From NCBI RefSeq assembly GCF_032193765.1, contig NZ_JAVBIJ010000001.1:1984001-2048000 (forward strand): a stretch of 64,000 nucleotides of DNA. Reading direction: 5' to 3'. How positions within the stretch are numbered: position 1 is the stretch's first letter; each line of letters opens with the position of its first letter. Under the pieces are notes generated by a model. The model was not told the origin of the DNA. It saw only the letters and a program-made list of their open reading frames with translations, and made no database searches. Positions 37,547 to 45,100 of the stretch are shown one piece after another. Source of the stretch: Rhodoferax potami. GTDB taxonomy: Bacteria; Pseudomonadota; Gammaproteobacteria; Burkholderiales; Burkholderiaceae_C. The position numbers and the translations under genes were made by a program.

Positions 37547-38419
37547 ATGAGTTGGTTGGAAAAACTGCTACCCCCCAAGATTCAACACACCGACCCTACG
37601 GAGCGCCGCAGCGTACCCGAAGGCCTGTGGATCAAGTGCCCCAGCTGCGAATCGGTGCTCTACAAAACCGACCTGGAGCAAAACCAGAATGTGTGCCCCA
37701 GCTGTGGCCACCATCACCGTATCGGTGCCCGTGCACGCCTGAATGCCTTTTTGGACAACGAAGGCCGCTTCGAGATTGGTCAGGAAGTGCTGCCAGTGGA
37801 TGCCTTGAAATTCAAAGACAGCCGCAAATACCCTGAGCGCCTGAAAGAAGCCCTCGAAAACACGGGCGAGACAGACGCATTGATCGTCATGGGTGGCGCA
37901 GTGCACGGCGTCAGCTTGGTGGCAGCCTGCTTTGAATTTGAATTCATGGGCGGCTCCATGGGCTCTGTGGTGGGCGAGCGCTTTGTGCGTGGCGTGGAAA
38001 CGGCCATCGAACAAAAAGTGCCGTTTGTCTGCTTTACCGCGACCGGTGGAGCCCGTATGCAAGAAGGCTTGCTGAGCCTGATGCAAATGGCAAAAACCAA
38101 TGCAGCGCTCACCCGTCTGGCCAAAAAAGGCTTGCCCTATATCAGCGTGCTGACCGACCCCACCATGGGTGGGGTGAGCGCGGGCTTTGCTTTCCTGGGC
38201 GATGTGGTGATTGCAGAGCCCAAAGCCTTGATCGGCTTCGCGGGCCCCCGGGTGATTGAATCTACCGTGCGAGTGACTCTGCCGGAAGGCTTTCAGCGCT
38301 CGGAATTCTTGCAGACCAAGGGCGCGATTGATTTCATCTCTGACCGCCGCGAACTGCGCAAAACCATTGCGGAGACCTTGGCGATGCTGCAGCGCCAGCC
38401 TGCAGATGCCGTGATCTGA
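37547..38419 (+). CDS. accD: Acetyl-CoA carboxylase carboxyltransferase subunit beta
   Basis: The protein has 290 residues. The N-terminal zinc finger has Cys pairs CPSC and CPSCGHH (about 28-50); the crotonase-like domain has [23 protein letters not shown] and [16 protein letters not shown]. With AccA it carboxylates acetyl-CoA for fatty acid synthesis. It follows trpA after an 85-bp gap, a common betaproteobacterial order. A strong terminator follows; folC is absent. Confidence 0.97.
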   Translation: MSWLEKLLPPKIQHTDPTERRSVPEGLWIKCPSCESVLYKTDLEQNQNVCPSCGHHHRIGARARLNAFLDNEGRFEIGQEVLPVDALKFKDSRKYPERLKEALENTGETDALIVMGGAVHGVSLVAACFEFEFMGGSMGSVVGERFVRGVETAIEQKVPFVCFTATGGARMQEGLLSLMQMAKTNAALTRLAKKGLPYISVLTDPTMGGVSAGFAFLGDVVIAEPKALIGFAGPRVIESTVRVTLPEGFQRSEFLQTKGAIDFISDRRELRKTIAETLAMLQRQPADAVI

Positions 38420-38436
38420 GAATCCGGCTCCGCCCC

Positions 38437-38467
38437 AAAAAAAGAGGCCCATCGGGCCTCTTTTTTT
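38437..38467. terminator. Bidirectional intrinsic terminator
   Basis: AAAAAAAGAGGCCC, 3-nt loop, GGGCCTCTTTTTTT. It separates convergent accD and yggT and overlaps the yggT stop region. Confidence 0.95.
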
Positions 38468-39038
38468 ATCCGGCTACTGCTGAGAGCATGGTGTATTGCA
38501 GGTCACCCAGCACAATCGTCAAAATCTGTAGCAAGACCAATAGCACCAGGGGCGACAAATCCACCCCGCCCACCAGAGGCACAACTTTGCGGATGGGTGC
38601 CAGCACCGGCGTTACCAGCCGACCGATGAGCTCTGAAAAAAACGACTGCGCCTGCACCCAACTCAACACGGCGTAGACCAATACCAACGCGGTCAAACCC
38701 GACAAGCTCAGGCGCACCAGGCCCAGCAAGGCCAGCACCACGATCGACAGCGGCGTCACACCAAACCCGTTCAGGGCCCAGAGCACCCCGAAATGCGCCA
38801 GCTGGATCAAGAATGCGGCAACCAGGCTGGCCATGTCCCAAGGGCCCAATGCCGGCACGACGCGGCGCAGGGGCAGCACGATCCAGTCCGTCAAAGCAAA
38901 CACAAAACGCCCCAGCGGGTTCCCCGAGCGGGCAGATAAAGGTATGCGCTGTTGCTGCATGTACAGGCGCAACAAACAGGTGGTGGTCAACAAGCCGGTC
39001 ACCACTTCCAACAAGAGAACAACGATTTTGTAGAGCAT
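38466..39038 (-). CDS. YggT family membrane protein
   Basis: The protein has 190 residues with two YGGT repeats, each of hydrophobic helix plus loop: LPLRRVVPALGPWDMASLVA in the first and LAPIRKVVPLVGGVDLSPLV in the second. Family members are inner-membrane proteins of unclear role, associated with osmotic adaptation or cell-division loci. It stands alone, divergent from lysS. Confidence 0.9.
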   Translation of the reverse strand: MLYKIVVLLLEVVTGLLTTTCLLRLYMQQQRIPLSARSGNPLGRFVFALTDWIVLPLRRVVPALGPWDMASLVAAFLIQLAHFGVLWALNGFGVTPLSIVVLALLGLVRLSLSGLTALVLVYAVLSWVQAQSFFSELIGRLVTPVLAPIRKVVPLVGGVDLSPLVLLVLLQILTIVLGDLQYTMLSAVAG

Positions 39039-39158
39039 GGGCGATCCAAGTAAAGTGCGAGCGCATCATAGCGGCAGCCTGCCCTCTTACAATGGAGGGT
39101 TGCGGCCAAAACCCCTTGAGGTTTGCCGATTTCTCCTACCGAACCCACAAGTCACTCC

Positions 39159-40706
39159 ATGTCTGACCAAAACCAAGCAGCTCCCGCACCGCAAGACGAA
39201 AACCAGTTGATCCAAGAGCGCCGTGAAAAGCTCAAGGCACTGCGCGAGCAGCAGGCCGCTGGTCAAGGCGTTGCCTTCCCCAACGACTTCCAACCCGAAG
39301 ACAAAGCAGAAGCCTTGTTCGCGGCCCACAACGACAAGACCGCAGAAGAGTTGGTAGCCTTGGGCGCCACCGCCAAGGTTGCCGGCCGCATGATGCTCAA
39401 GCGCGTCATGGGCAAGGCCAGCTTCTGCACCCTGCAGGACTCGTCCTTCGGCCCCAGTGGTGGCCGCATCCAGCTCTATGTGCGCGGTGAAGACGTGGGT
39501 GTGGACCTGTACGCCGCCTTCAAGCACTGGGATTTGGGCGACATCGTAGCGGCCGAAGGCACGCTATTCAAAACCAAGACCGGTGAGCTGTCCATCCACG
39601 CGACCAGCATTCGCCTGCTGACCAAGAGCCTGCGTCCCATGCCGGACAAGTTCCATGGCATGGCGGACCAGGAAACCAAGTACCGCCAGCGCTATGTGGA
39701 CCTGATGACCGATGTGGAGTCGCGCAAGCGTTTCGTGGCACGCAGCAAAGCCGTGAGTGCCCTGCGGGAGTTCATGGTGGGCCACGACTTTCTGGAAGTG
39801 GAAACGCCCATGTTGCACCCGATCCCCGGTGGTGCCAACGCCAAGCCGTTCAAAACCCACCACAATGCGCTGGACCAGGAGATGTTCTTGCGCATTGCGC
39901 CTGAGCTGTACCTCAAACGCCTGATCGTGGGTGGCTTTGACCGTGTGTTCGAAATCAACCGCAGCTACCGCAACGAAGGCATCTCGGTGCGCCACAACCC
40001 CGAGTTCACCATGATGGAGTTCTACGCGGCCTACTGGAACTACCAGGACCTGATGGACTACACCGAAAAGCTGATCCGCGACGCCGCCCAGAAGGCCACC
40101 GGAGGCTTGCAACTCACATACGCTGGCAAGCCTGTCGATCTGGAGCAGCCGTTTGAGCGCCTGACTATCGTTGAAGCCATCCAGAAGTACACCGACGCTG
40201 GCGACAACGTGTTTGATGCCACCTGGCTGACCAACGCGGTGAAGAAGCTGGGCTTGACCGAAGCCAAAAACCGCTTGGAAGGCCGCAGCTTGGCCAGCCT
40301 GCAGGTGCTGTACTTTGAAGAGACGGTGGAAGAGAAGTTGTGGAACCCCACCTTCATCATGGAGCACCCCACCGAAATCTCGCCGCTGGCCCGCGCCAAT
40401 GACGACCGCCCTGAAGTGACCGAGCGTTTTGAGCTCTACATCACGGGCCGCGAGTTCGGCAACGGCTTCAGCGAGCTGAACGACGCCGAAGACCAGGCCG
40501 CCCGCTTCCACGCCCAAGTGGCCGCCAAAGACAGCGGCGACGACGAGGCCATGCACTTCGACCACGACTTTGTGCGCGCCCTGGAATACGGCATGCCCCC
40601 CACCGGCGGCTGCGGTATCGGCATCGACCGCCTGATGATGTTGCTGACCGACAGCGCCAGCATCCGCGACGTGATTTTGTTCCCCGCGCTCCGCCGCGAA
40701 ATCTGA
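39159..40706 (+). CDS. lysS: Lysine--tRNA ligase, class II
   Basis: The protein has 515 residues. The anticodon-binding OB domain (about 60-160) is followed by class II motifs: [64 protein letters not shown] and the final [16 protein letters not shown]. The ATG at 39159 (MSDQNQ) is preferred over an upstream in-frame start that adds 12 residues. A TACAAT at 39088 may be its -10. Confidence 0.97.
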   Translation: MSDQNQAAPAPQDENQLIQERREKLKALREQQAAGQGVAFPNDFQPEDKAEALFAAHNDKTAEELVALGATAKVAGRMMLKRVMGKASFCTLQDSSFGPSGGRIQLYVRGEDVGVDLYAAFKHWDLGDIVAAEGTLFKTKTGELSIHATSIRLLTKSLRPMPDKFHGMADQETKYRQRYVDLMTDVESRKRFVARSKAVSALREFMVGHDFLEVETPMLHPIPGGANAKPFKTHHNALDQEMFLRIAPELYLKRLIVGGFDRVFEINRSYRNEGISVRHNPEFTMMEFYAAYWNYQDLMDYTEKLIRDAAQKATGGLQLTYAGKPVDLEQPFERLTIVEAIQKYTDAGDNVFDATWLTNAVKKLGLTEAKNRLEGRSLASLQVLYFEETVEEKLWNPTFIMEHPTEISPLARANDDRPEVTERFELYITGREFGNGFSELNDAEDQAARFHAQVAAKDSGDDEAMHFDHDFVRALEYGMPPTGGCGIGIDRLMMLLTDSASIRDVILFPALRREI

Positions 40707-40727
40707 TTCAGATTTGAAGCCAAACAG

Positions 40728-40779
40728 GCCCCTAGCGCAGGCGGAATCTGCGCAAGTAGCTATGAAAATGGTAGCAACG
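40728..40779. repeat. Dispersed palindromic repeat, copy 6 (start of YgjP-like gene)
   Basis: The minus strand reads GTTGCTACCATTTTCATAGC, TACTTGCGCAGATTC and GCGCTAGGGGC. It aligns well with copies 7 and 8. The start codon of the peptidase gene lies within it. Confidence 0.7.
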
Positions 40780-41295
40780 CCTGCGCTGCGCTACCTGAAT
40801 GGCTACCCCGCAGACACGCTGGCCCAAGTGCAGCGCATGTTGGACGAGGGCCGGGTGGGCAGCTGGCTGACCCAGCGCCACCCGCAGGCGCACGGCGTGC
40901 GGACCGACAAGGTGCTGTACGACTATGTGCAAGACCTCAAGGCCGACTACCTGCGCAGCACCGAGCCGCTCTCCAAAGTGGCCTTCGACAGCAAACTGCA
41001 TGTCGTCAAGAACGCGCTAGGCACCCACACCACTATCTCGCGGGTGCAGGGCAGCAAACTCAAAAGCAAACGCGAGATCCGGGTGGCCAGCCTGTTCAAG
41101 GACACGCCGGAGCCCTTTCTCAAGATGATCGTGGTGCACGAGCTGGCCCACCTGCGCGAGCGCGAGCATGACAAGGCCTTCTACAAGCTCTGTACCCACA
41201 TGGAGCCCGCCTACCACCAGCTGGAGTTTGAGGTGCGCATTTACCTCACCCACTTGGAGGCGACTGGCCAACGGCTCTGGACTGAGGCGGAGTAA
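40762..41295 (+). CDS. YgjP-like metallopeptidase domain protein (DUF45)
   Basis: The protein has 177 residues from the ATG at 40762. The zinc motif is HELAH in IVVHELAHLREREHDKAFYK, with a third His nearby, as in the YgjP/SprT-like WLM group. The substrate is unknown. The start region lies in a dispersed repeat, so the true N-terminus is uncertain; a TTG at 40714 would add 16 residues. It is followed 3 bp later by rluE, likely co-transcribed. Confidence 0.85.
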   Translation: MKMVATPALRYLNGYPADTLAQVQRMLDEGRVGSWLTQRHPQAHGVRTDKVLYDYVQDLKADYLRSTEPLSKVAFDSKLHVVKNALGTHTTISRVQGSKLKSKREIRVASLFKDTPEPFLKMIVVHELAHLREREHDKAFYKLCTHMEPAYHQLEFEVRIYLTHLEATGQRLWTEAE

Positions 41296-41298
41296 GCC

Positions 41299-41859
41299 AT
41301 GCTGCGCCCCTCCAGCCTGATTTGCTTTAACAAACCCTACGGCGTGCTCAGCCAGTTCACGCCCGAAGGGCGCTGGCGCGGGCTCAAAGACTTCATTGAT
41401 TTGCCCGGGGTCTACGTCGCAGGACGGTTGGACGCCGACAGCGAAGGCCTGCTGCTGCTCACCAACGACGGCAAGCTGCAGGCCCGCATCAGCGACCCGC
41501 GCTTCAAGATGGAAAAGACCTATTGGGTGCAAGTGGAGGGTGAACCTGACGAGGCCGCCTTGGCAGCGCTACGCCAAGGCGTGAAGCTCAACGACGGCAT
41601 CACCCTGCCGGCGCGCGCGCAGCGCATTCAGGCGCCCGAAGGCTTGTGGGAGCGCAACCCACCGGTGCGCTTTCGCCAATCCATCCCGACCAGTTGGGTG
41701 GAGCTGGTGATCCGCGAGGGGCGCAATCGCCAGGTGCGACGTATGACTGCCGCGGTGGGCTACCCCACCCTGCGGCTGATACGTGCAGCCATTGGCCCGC
41801 ACCATTTGGACAACCTGCAACCCGGAGTTTGGCGAGAAGCTTCGGCATCAGCCGGATAG
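41299..41859 (+). CDS. rluE: 23S rRNA pseudouridine synthase, RluE-like
   Basis: The protein has 186 residues. The catalytic Asp is in [19 protein letters not shown]; the C-terminal motif is [19 protein letters not shown], then LRLIRAAIG. There is no S4 domain, which together with the short length points to the RluE type (E. coli U2457 of 23S rRNA). It lies 3 bp downstream of the YgjP-like gene. Confidence 0.88.
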   Translation: MLRPSSLICFNKPYGVLSQFTPEGRWRGLKDFIDLPGVYVAGRLDADSEGLLLLTNDGKLQARISDPRFKMEKTYWVQVEGEPDEAALAALRQGVKLNDGITLPARAQRIQAPEGLWERNPPVRFRQSIPTSWVELVIREGRNRQVRRMTAAVGYPTLRLIRAAIGPHHLDNLQPGVWREASASAG

Positions 41860-41878
41860 CCCGTTAGCGCAAAAAATA

Positions 41879-41905
41879 CCACTCAGTCTTTTTTTATCCG
41901 AGTGG
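41879..41905 (+). terminator. Weak hairpin after rluE
   Basis: CCACTC/GAGTGG encloses a T-rich loop, starting 20 bp after the rluE stop. The T run is in the loop, not after the stem, so it may not terminate. Confidence 0.3.
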
Positions 41906-41940
41906 GTTGCTTTATTGCGCGCTTCAGCCAAAATCATGCC

Positions 41941-42543
41941 ATGTCCGACGCACTGAACCCTATGGCCCCCACCACCTTCAACACTACTGCAGTGCGACGA
42001 CGACCGCTGGTAATGGCTGCTTTGCTAGGGGCGCTCAGCGTGCCCGGCTGGGCGCAAGAGCAGCCCCCTGCCAGCCGCGCCCCAGCCGCGCTAAGCGCCT
42101 ATGGTGCGAACTGGCTGCCCAAGGGCAGCGGCCCCTTGAAGTTCTTCGGGTTCAAGGCGTATGACGCTACGCTGTGGTTGCCCGCGGCAAGCGGAGGAGA
42201 CTTCAGCTTCAGCCGGACTTTTGCCCTGGAGATTGTGTACAACACCTCGGTCAAAGCCAGCGACATCAACAACACTTCGCTGATTGAGATATCCCGCATC
42301 AGCGCTGCAACGCCAGAGCAGGTGCAAACCTGGTCCAACTTCATGACGGGCTTGTTTGTCGATGTGAAATCCGGCGACCGTTTGCTGGGCGTGCATGTGC
42401 CCGGTGCGGGCGCCCGCTTTTTCCTGAACGGCAAGCTCCTGGGTGAAACCGCGGACGCCACCTTCAGCGAAGCATTTTTCAAAATCTGGCTGGACCCCAA
42501 AGCTCGAAAACCGGAGCTGCGCTCGGCATTGCTGGGGCTCTAG
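41941..42543 (+). CDS. Chalcone isomerase-like secreted protein
   Basis: The protein has 200 residues. A signal peptide with RRRPLVMAALLGALSVPGWA precedes the domain. The core (WLPKGSGPLKFFGFKAYDAT, LWLPAASGG, FALEIVYNTSVKASDI, FLNGKLLGETADATFSEAFF) matches the bacterial chalcone-isomerase-like family of periplasmic proteins, which are not known to be enzymes. The start could also be 41902 or 41962. Its end converges with the DUF3820 gene, 3 bp apart. Confidence 0.82.
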   Translation: MSDALNPMAPTTFNTTAVRRRPLVMAALLGALSVPGWAQEQPPASRAPAALSAYGANWLPKGSGPLKFFGFKAYDATLWLPAASGGDFSFSRTFALEIVYNTSVKASDINNTSLIEISRISAATPEQVQTWSNFMTGLFVDVKSGDRLLGVHVPGAGARFFLNGKLLGETADATFSEAFFKIWLDPKARKPELRSALLGL

Positions 42544-42546
42544 CCG

Positions 42547-42759
42547 TTAGCGCTGGCGCAGTGGCGTGAGCAGATCGCTCAAGCCGTTGTGGTCAATCTC
42601 ATGCATCAGCTGCAACAAGCGACCCATCTCCCCTTTAGGAAAACCCGTGCGCGCAAACCAGTTCAGGTAGTCGCCGGGTAAATCCGCAATCAAGCGCCCT
42701 TGGTATTTACCGAAAGGCATGGGGCGCTCAACCAGCTTTTGCAGGTCTTCTGCCTGCAT
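42547..42759 (-). CDS. DUF3820 family small protein
   Basis: The protein has 70 residues: MPFGKYQGRLIADLPGDYLN, then WFARTGFPKGEMGRLL. This is the compact DUF3820 fold, of unclear function. Its ATG overlaps the SUI1-like stop by one base (TGATG), so the two are translationally coupled. Confidence 0.85.
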   Translation of the reverse strand: MQAEDLQKLVERPMPFGKYQGRLIADLPGDYLNWFARTGFPKGEMGRLLQLMHEIDHNGLSDLLTPLRQR

Positions 42760-43124
42760 CAGCCACCCGCGCGCTTGACGGTGAAACCTTGCGCGACCAG
42801 AGCCGACATGACTTTCTCGACATGGTCGCCCTGCACTTCAATCACGCCGTCTTTGACGGTACCGCCGGAGCCACAGGCCGCCTTGAGTTTTTTGCCCAAA
42901 GCCATCAACTCCTCATCGTCCAGCGGGACACCCTTCACCAGCGTTACACCTTTGCCTGCCCGACCTTTGGTTTCGCGGGACACGCGGACAATGCCATCGC
43001 CAGCAGGTCGCTTGGGCGTGTGGCACATGCATTCAGCAATGGCTTGACGGCACACCGGACAGGTGCGCCCCACCTCGGTCGAATACACCAAACCACCAAG
43101 ATCAGAGAGCGTTTTTTTCACCAT
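42759..43124 (-). CDS. yciH: SUI1/YciH-family translation factor
   Basis: The protein has 121 residues. N-terminal Cys residues (CPVCRQAIAECMCH) precede the SUI1/eIF1 domain: VTLVKGVPLDDEELMALGKK, AACGSGGTVKDGVIEVQGDH. YciH can influence start-codon fidelity in bacteria. The ATG at 43124 is chosen; a TTG at 43127 adds one residue. It lies in a minus-strand run FecR, OmpA-like, SUI1, DUF3820. Confidence 0.9.
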   Translation of the reverse strand: MVKKTLSDLGGLVYSTEVGRTCPVCRQAIAECMCHTPKRPAGDGIVRVSRETKGRAGKGVTLVKGVPLDDEELMALGKKLKAACGSGGTVKDGVIEVQGDHVEKVMSALVAQGFTVKRAGG

Positions 43125-43141
43125 CAAAGACCCAAACGCGC

Positions 43142-43729
43142 TCAGCGAATGATGATTTCTGCGCGGCGGTTGCGGGGTTCATTCACGTTGGCTTCGGTCG
43201 GGACCACCGGCTCACGCTCGCCACGGCCAATCGCCTCAATCCGCTCAGGCGCAAAGCCGCGCTGTACCAGCAGCTCACGCACCGCTTGCGCTCGCTGCAA
43301 TGACAAAGTGTCGTTGGCCTGCGGGCTCCCTGTGCGGTCGGTATGACCTACCACCAGAATTTCACCGCCGGCCCGCTTTGAAGCCAACGCAATGATCTCG
43401 GGGAGCTGGCCCTGAGACTCCGCCGTCAAATTGGATGTGCCGGGCTCAAACCGCAATGTCAATTGAGACGCTGTGGGCATCGGCAACGCCAGCAGCCCCT
43501 TGTATTTATCTTGAACTTCCTCAGCACTGAGTACGCCTGCTTCCAAGCGGCCGTCCTGCTGCAACGCTGCGGTTTGATAGGGCTGGGTCAGATCCACTAC
43601 TCCGCCGGCATTGCTCACCTGGACTGCGGTAGACCGGCCCGCACTGTCCGGCAACAAAATAACACGGCTTACAGGGGCACACGCTTGCAGGCCGAGCAAT
43701 GCGACAACAACTAGGTAACGCACGCTCAT
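43142..43729 (-). CDS. OmpA-domain lipoprotein
   Basis: The protein has 195 residues. The signal peptide MSVRYLVVVALLGLQAC ends with lipobox-like LQAC. The C-terminal OmpA domain (about 85-195) has LTLRFEPGTSNLT, GHTDRTGSPQANDTLSLQRA and NEPRNRRAEIIIR for peptidoglycan binding. It probably tethers the outer membrane to the wall. Its ATG overlaps the FecR-domain stop by 4 bp. Confidence 0.88.
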   Translation of the reverse strand: MSVRYLVVVALLGLQACAPVSRVILLPDSAGRSTAVQVSNAGGVVDLTQPYQTAALQQDGRLEAGVLSAEEVQDKYKGLLALPMPTASQLTLRFEPGTSNLTAESQGQLPEIIALASKRAGGEILVVGHTDRTGSPQANDTLSLQRAQAVRELLVQRGFAPERIEAIGRGEREPVVPTEANVNEPRNRRAEIIIR

Positions 43730-44199
43730 AGCACCTCCACAATGAAATCCGTGCCGCGCACACTGACGGTTGTGGCGGGCGTTGTCACTTTGACGTTGTC
43801 TGGTTGCACCTTGCCTAACAGGCCGGTCACCATCCGGATCGTGCCCTGCAGCACCCGGACTGCGAGGCTGCCTTGCTGGGTGGTGCCGTCAAACTGAAAG
43901 CGGCTGATATCGACGGTGGTGTTCGGGCCAATGGCAATCGAGGTACCGTCGCGCAGCATCAGCACCGCAGAACCGCTTGCATCGGTTTGGACTCTTTCTG
44001 CCTCTTGCACACCGGCACCGGGAATGACTGCGCGCTGGGCATCGCCTTGGACCACCTTGACACCGCCCTGCACAGTTTTAAACGTCCCACTGCGGGCCTC
44101 TTGCGCCATCACAGATGGACTCCAAAGGGCCAGCCCAAGGGTGCAGGCCAACATGGTGCTGCGCGTCAACGCTCTAAAACCGGTATGTGCTTGAGTCAT
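43726..44199 (-). CDS. FecR-domain periplasmic protein
   Basis: The protein has 157 residues. A signal peptide (LACTLGLALWSPSVMAQ) precedes a FecR domain: ERVQTDASGSAVLMLRDGTS, then IAIGPNTTVDI and TPATTVSVRGTDF. Unlike regulatory FecR it has no cytoplasmic anti-sigma part. Such proteins accompany OmpA-like lipoproteins, and often CHASE2 cyclases, in betaproteobacteria; no cyclase is present here. The role is unknown, perhaps cell-surface assembly. Confidence 0.85.
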   Translation of the reverse strand: MTQAHTGFRALTRSTMLACTLGLALWSPSVMAQEARSGTFKTVQGGVKVVQGDAQRAVIPGAGVQEAERVQTDASGSAVLMLRDGTSIAIGPNTTVDISRFQFDGTTQQGSLAVRVLQGTIRMVTGLLGKVQPDNVKVTTPATTVSVRGTDFIVEVL

Positions 44200-44364
44200 A
44201 GCCGGCGATGGTACCGGATCGGCGTGGTCTATTCCAGCAGGAGGAATGTAGGGATCGCGGTCAACGGTCGCATTGGCGCTATTGTTTTCGTAGCAATCCA
44301 TGAAGCGTTTCTGGCGGTGCTGTGCGAAAATAACCCTCTTTATCAAAGTTGGCCACTTAATCAC

Positions 44365-44592
44365 ATGTCTCGTCCCAGCGTTTGGGCCACCAAAGTGGCA
44401 GCACTCATCAAAGGCAACAACAGCCAGGCTGCGCTTGCACAGATCAAGGTCGCCCCGACCGTCAAAGACCTGCAACAACTGCGGGCGCTCATGACCGCAG
44501 ACGGCAGCCTGCTCAAGCACCGCCTGATCGACGAAGCGACCCGGGACCAGATCGTCGCCCTCTCGGCGCCCCGGCTGCACCGCTCACCCTGA
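44365..44592 (+). CDS. Small conserved-looking hypothetical protein
   Basis: The protein has 75 residues (MSRPSVWATKVAALIKGNNS...), predicted helical, Ala/Leu-rich, without a signal peptide. I recognise no domain. It is divergent from the FecR-domain gene, with 165 bp between starts, and 118 bp before the next lipoprotein gene. Protein-like composition and an isolated frame support coding, but only moderately. Confidence 0.55.
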   Translation: MSRPSVWATKVAALIKGNNSQAALAQIKVAPTVKDLQQLRALMTADGSLLKHRLIDEATRDQIVALSAPRLHRSP

Positions 44593-44725
44593 TACTCGGC
44601 GGACAACCGGGCCGCTTTCCTTAGTCTTTCGCCGCCCTTTCAGGCCGTGCCTACAATGTGAAAAAGTGATGTCTGCCCGCAGACTCACGCATTCCACTCT
44701 GTTTCGGCACATGCGAGGGAGCATT

Positions 44726-45100
44726 GTGAAGCTGTTCACTTTTGGCATTTTTTTGGCGCTTTTAACGGCCCTCTCAGGCTGCGGATTGGGCCCGTCCATG
44801 AGTCCAAGCGTCGCCTCAGCAACGACACCTGTCGCCACCCAAGCGGTACGCTTGATGGTGGGCACTCACGAAGCCATCCCTGAGGATCCCACAGCACTGG
44901 TGCGTAGCCTCTCTGCATCCACCGGTGCCGCATCCATCGTATTTGTGTCAAAGATATCAGCGACCAGCTGTTTGCTCGCCATCACTCCACAACCCGGGCA
45001 GACGACCCAAGACCTTGTGGCAAAACTCGCAAAGGCCCCCGGAGTGCGGTATGCCGAGTTGGATGCCAAAGCCATGCGAAATGAGGGACACTTGCGATGA
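44726..45100 (+). CDS. Lipoprotein resembling a subtilisin propeptide (I9-like)
   Basis: The protein has 124 residues from the GTG at 44726, preceded by GAGGGAG; an ATG at 44711 would add 5 residues. A lipoprotein signal (LFTFGIFLALLTALSGC) ends in lipobox LSGC. The C-terminal part TQDLVAKLAKAPGVRYAELD closely parallels the propeptide of the next gene (MQSVIAKLAKDPAVEYVEID), the closing part of the I9 inhibitor/chaperone fold. Its TGA overlaps the protease ATG by 4 bp. It may be a membrane-tethered inhibitor or folding helper (inference). Confidence 0.7.
   Translation: MKLFTFGIFLALLTALSGCGLGPSMSPSVASATTPVATQAVRLMVGTHEAIPEDPTALVRSLSASTGAASIVFVSKISATSCLLAITPQPGQTTQDLVAKLAKAPGVRYAELDAKAMRNEGHLR

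Noticed and set aside
42540..42580. Possible truncated repeat copy between the chalcone-isomerase-like and DUF3820 genes
   Set aside because: The first half matches, but the DUF3820 C-terminus there looks typical for the family, so I did not count it.
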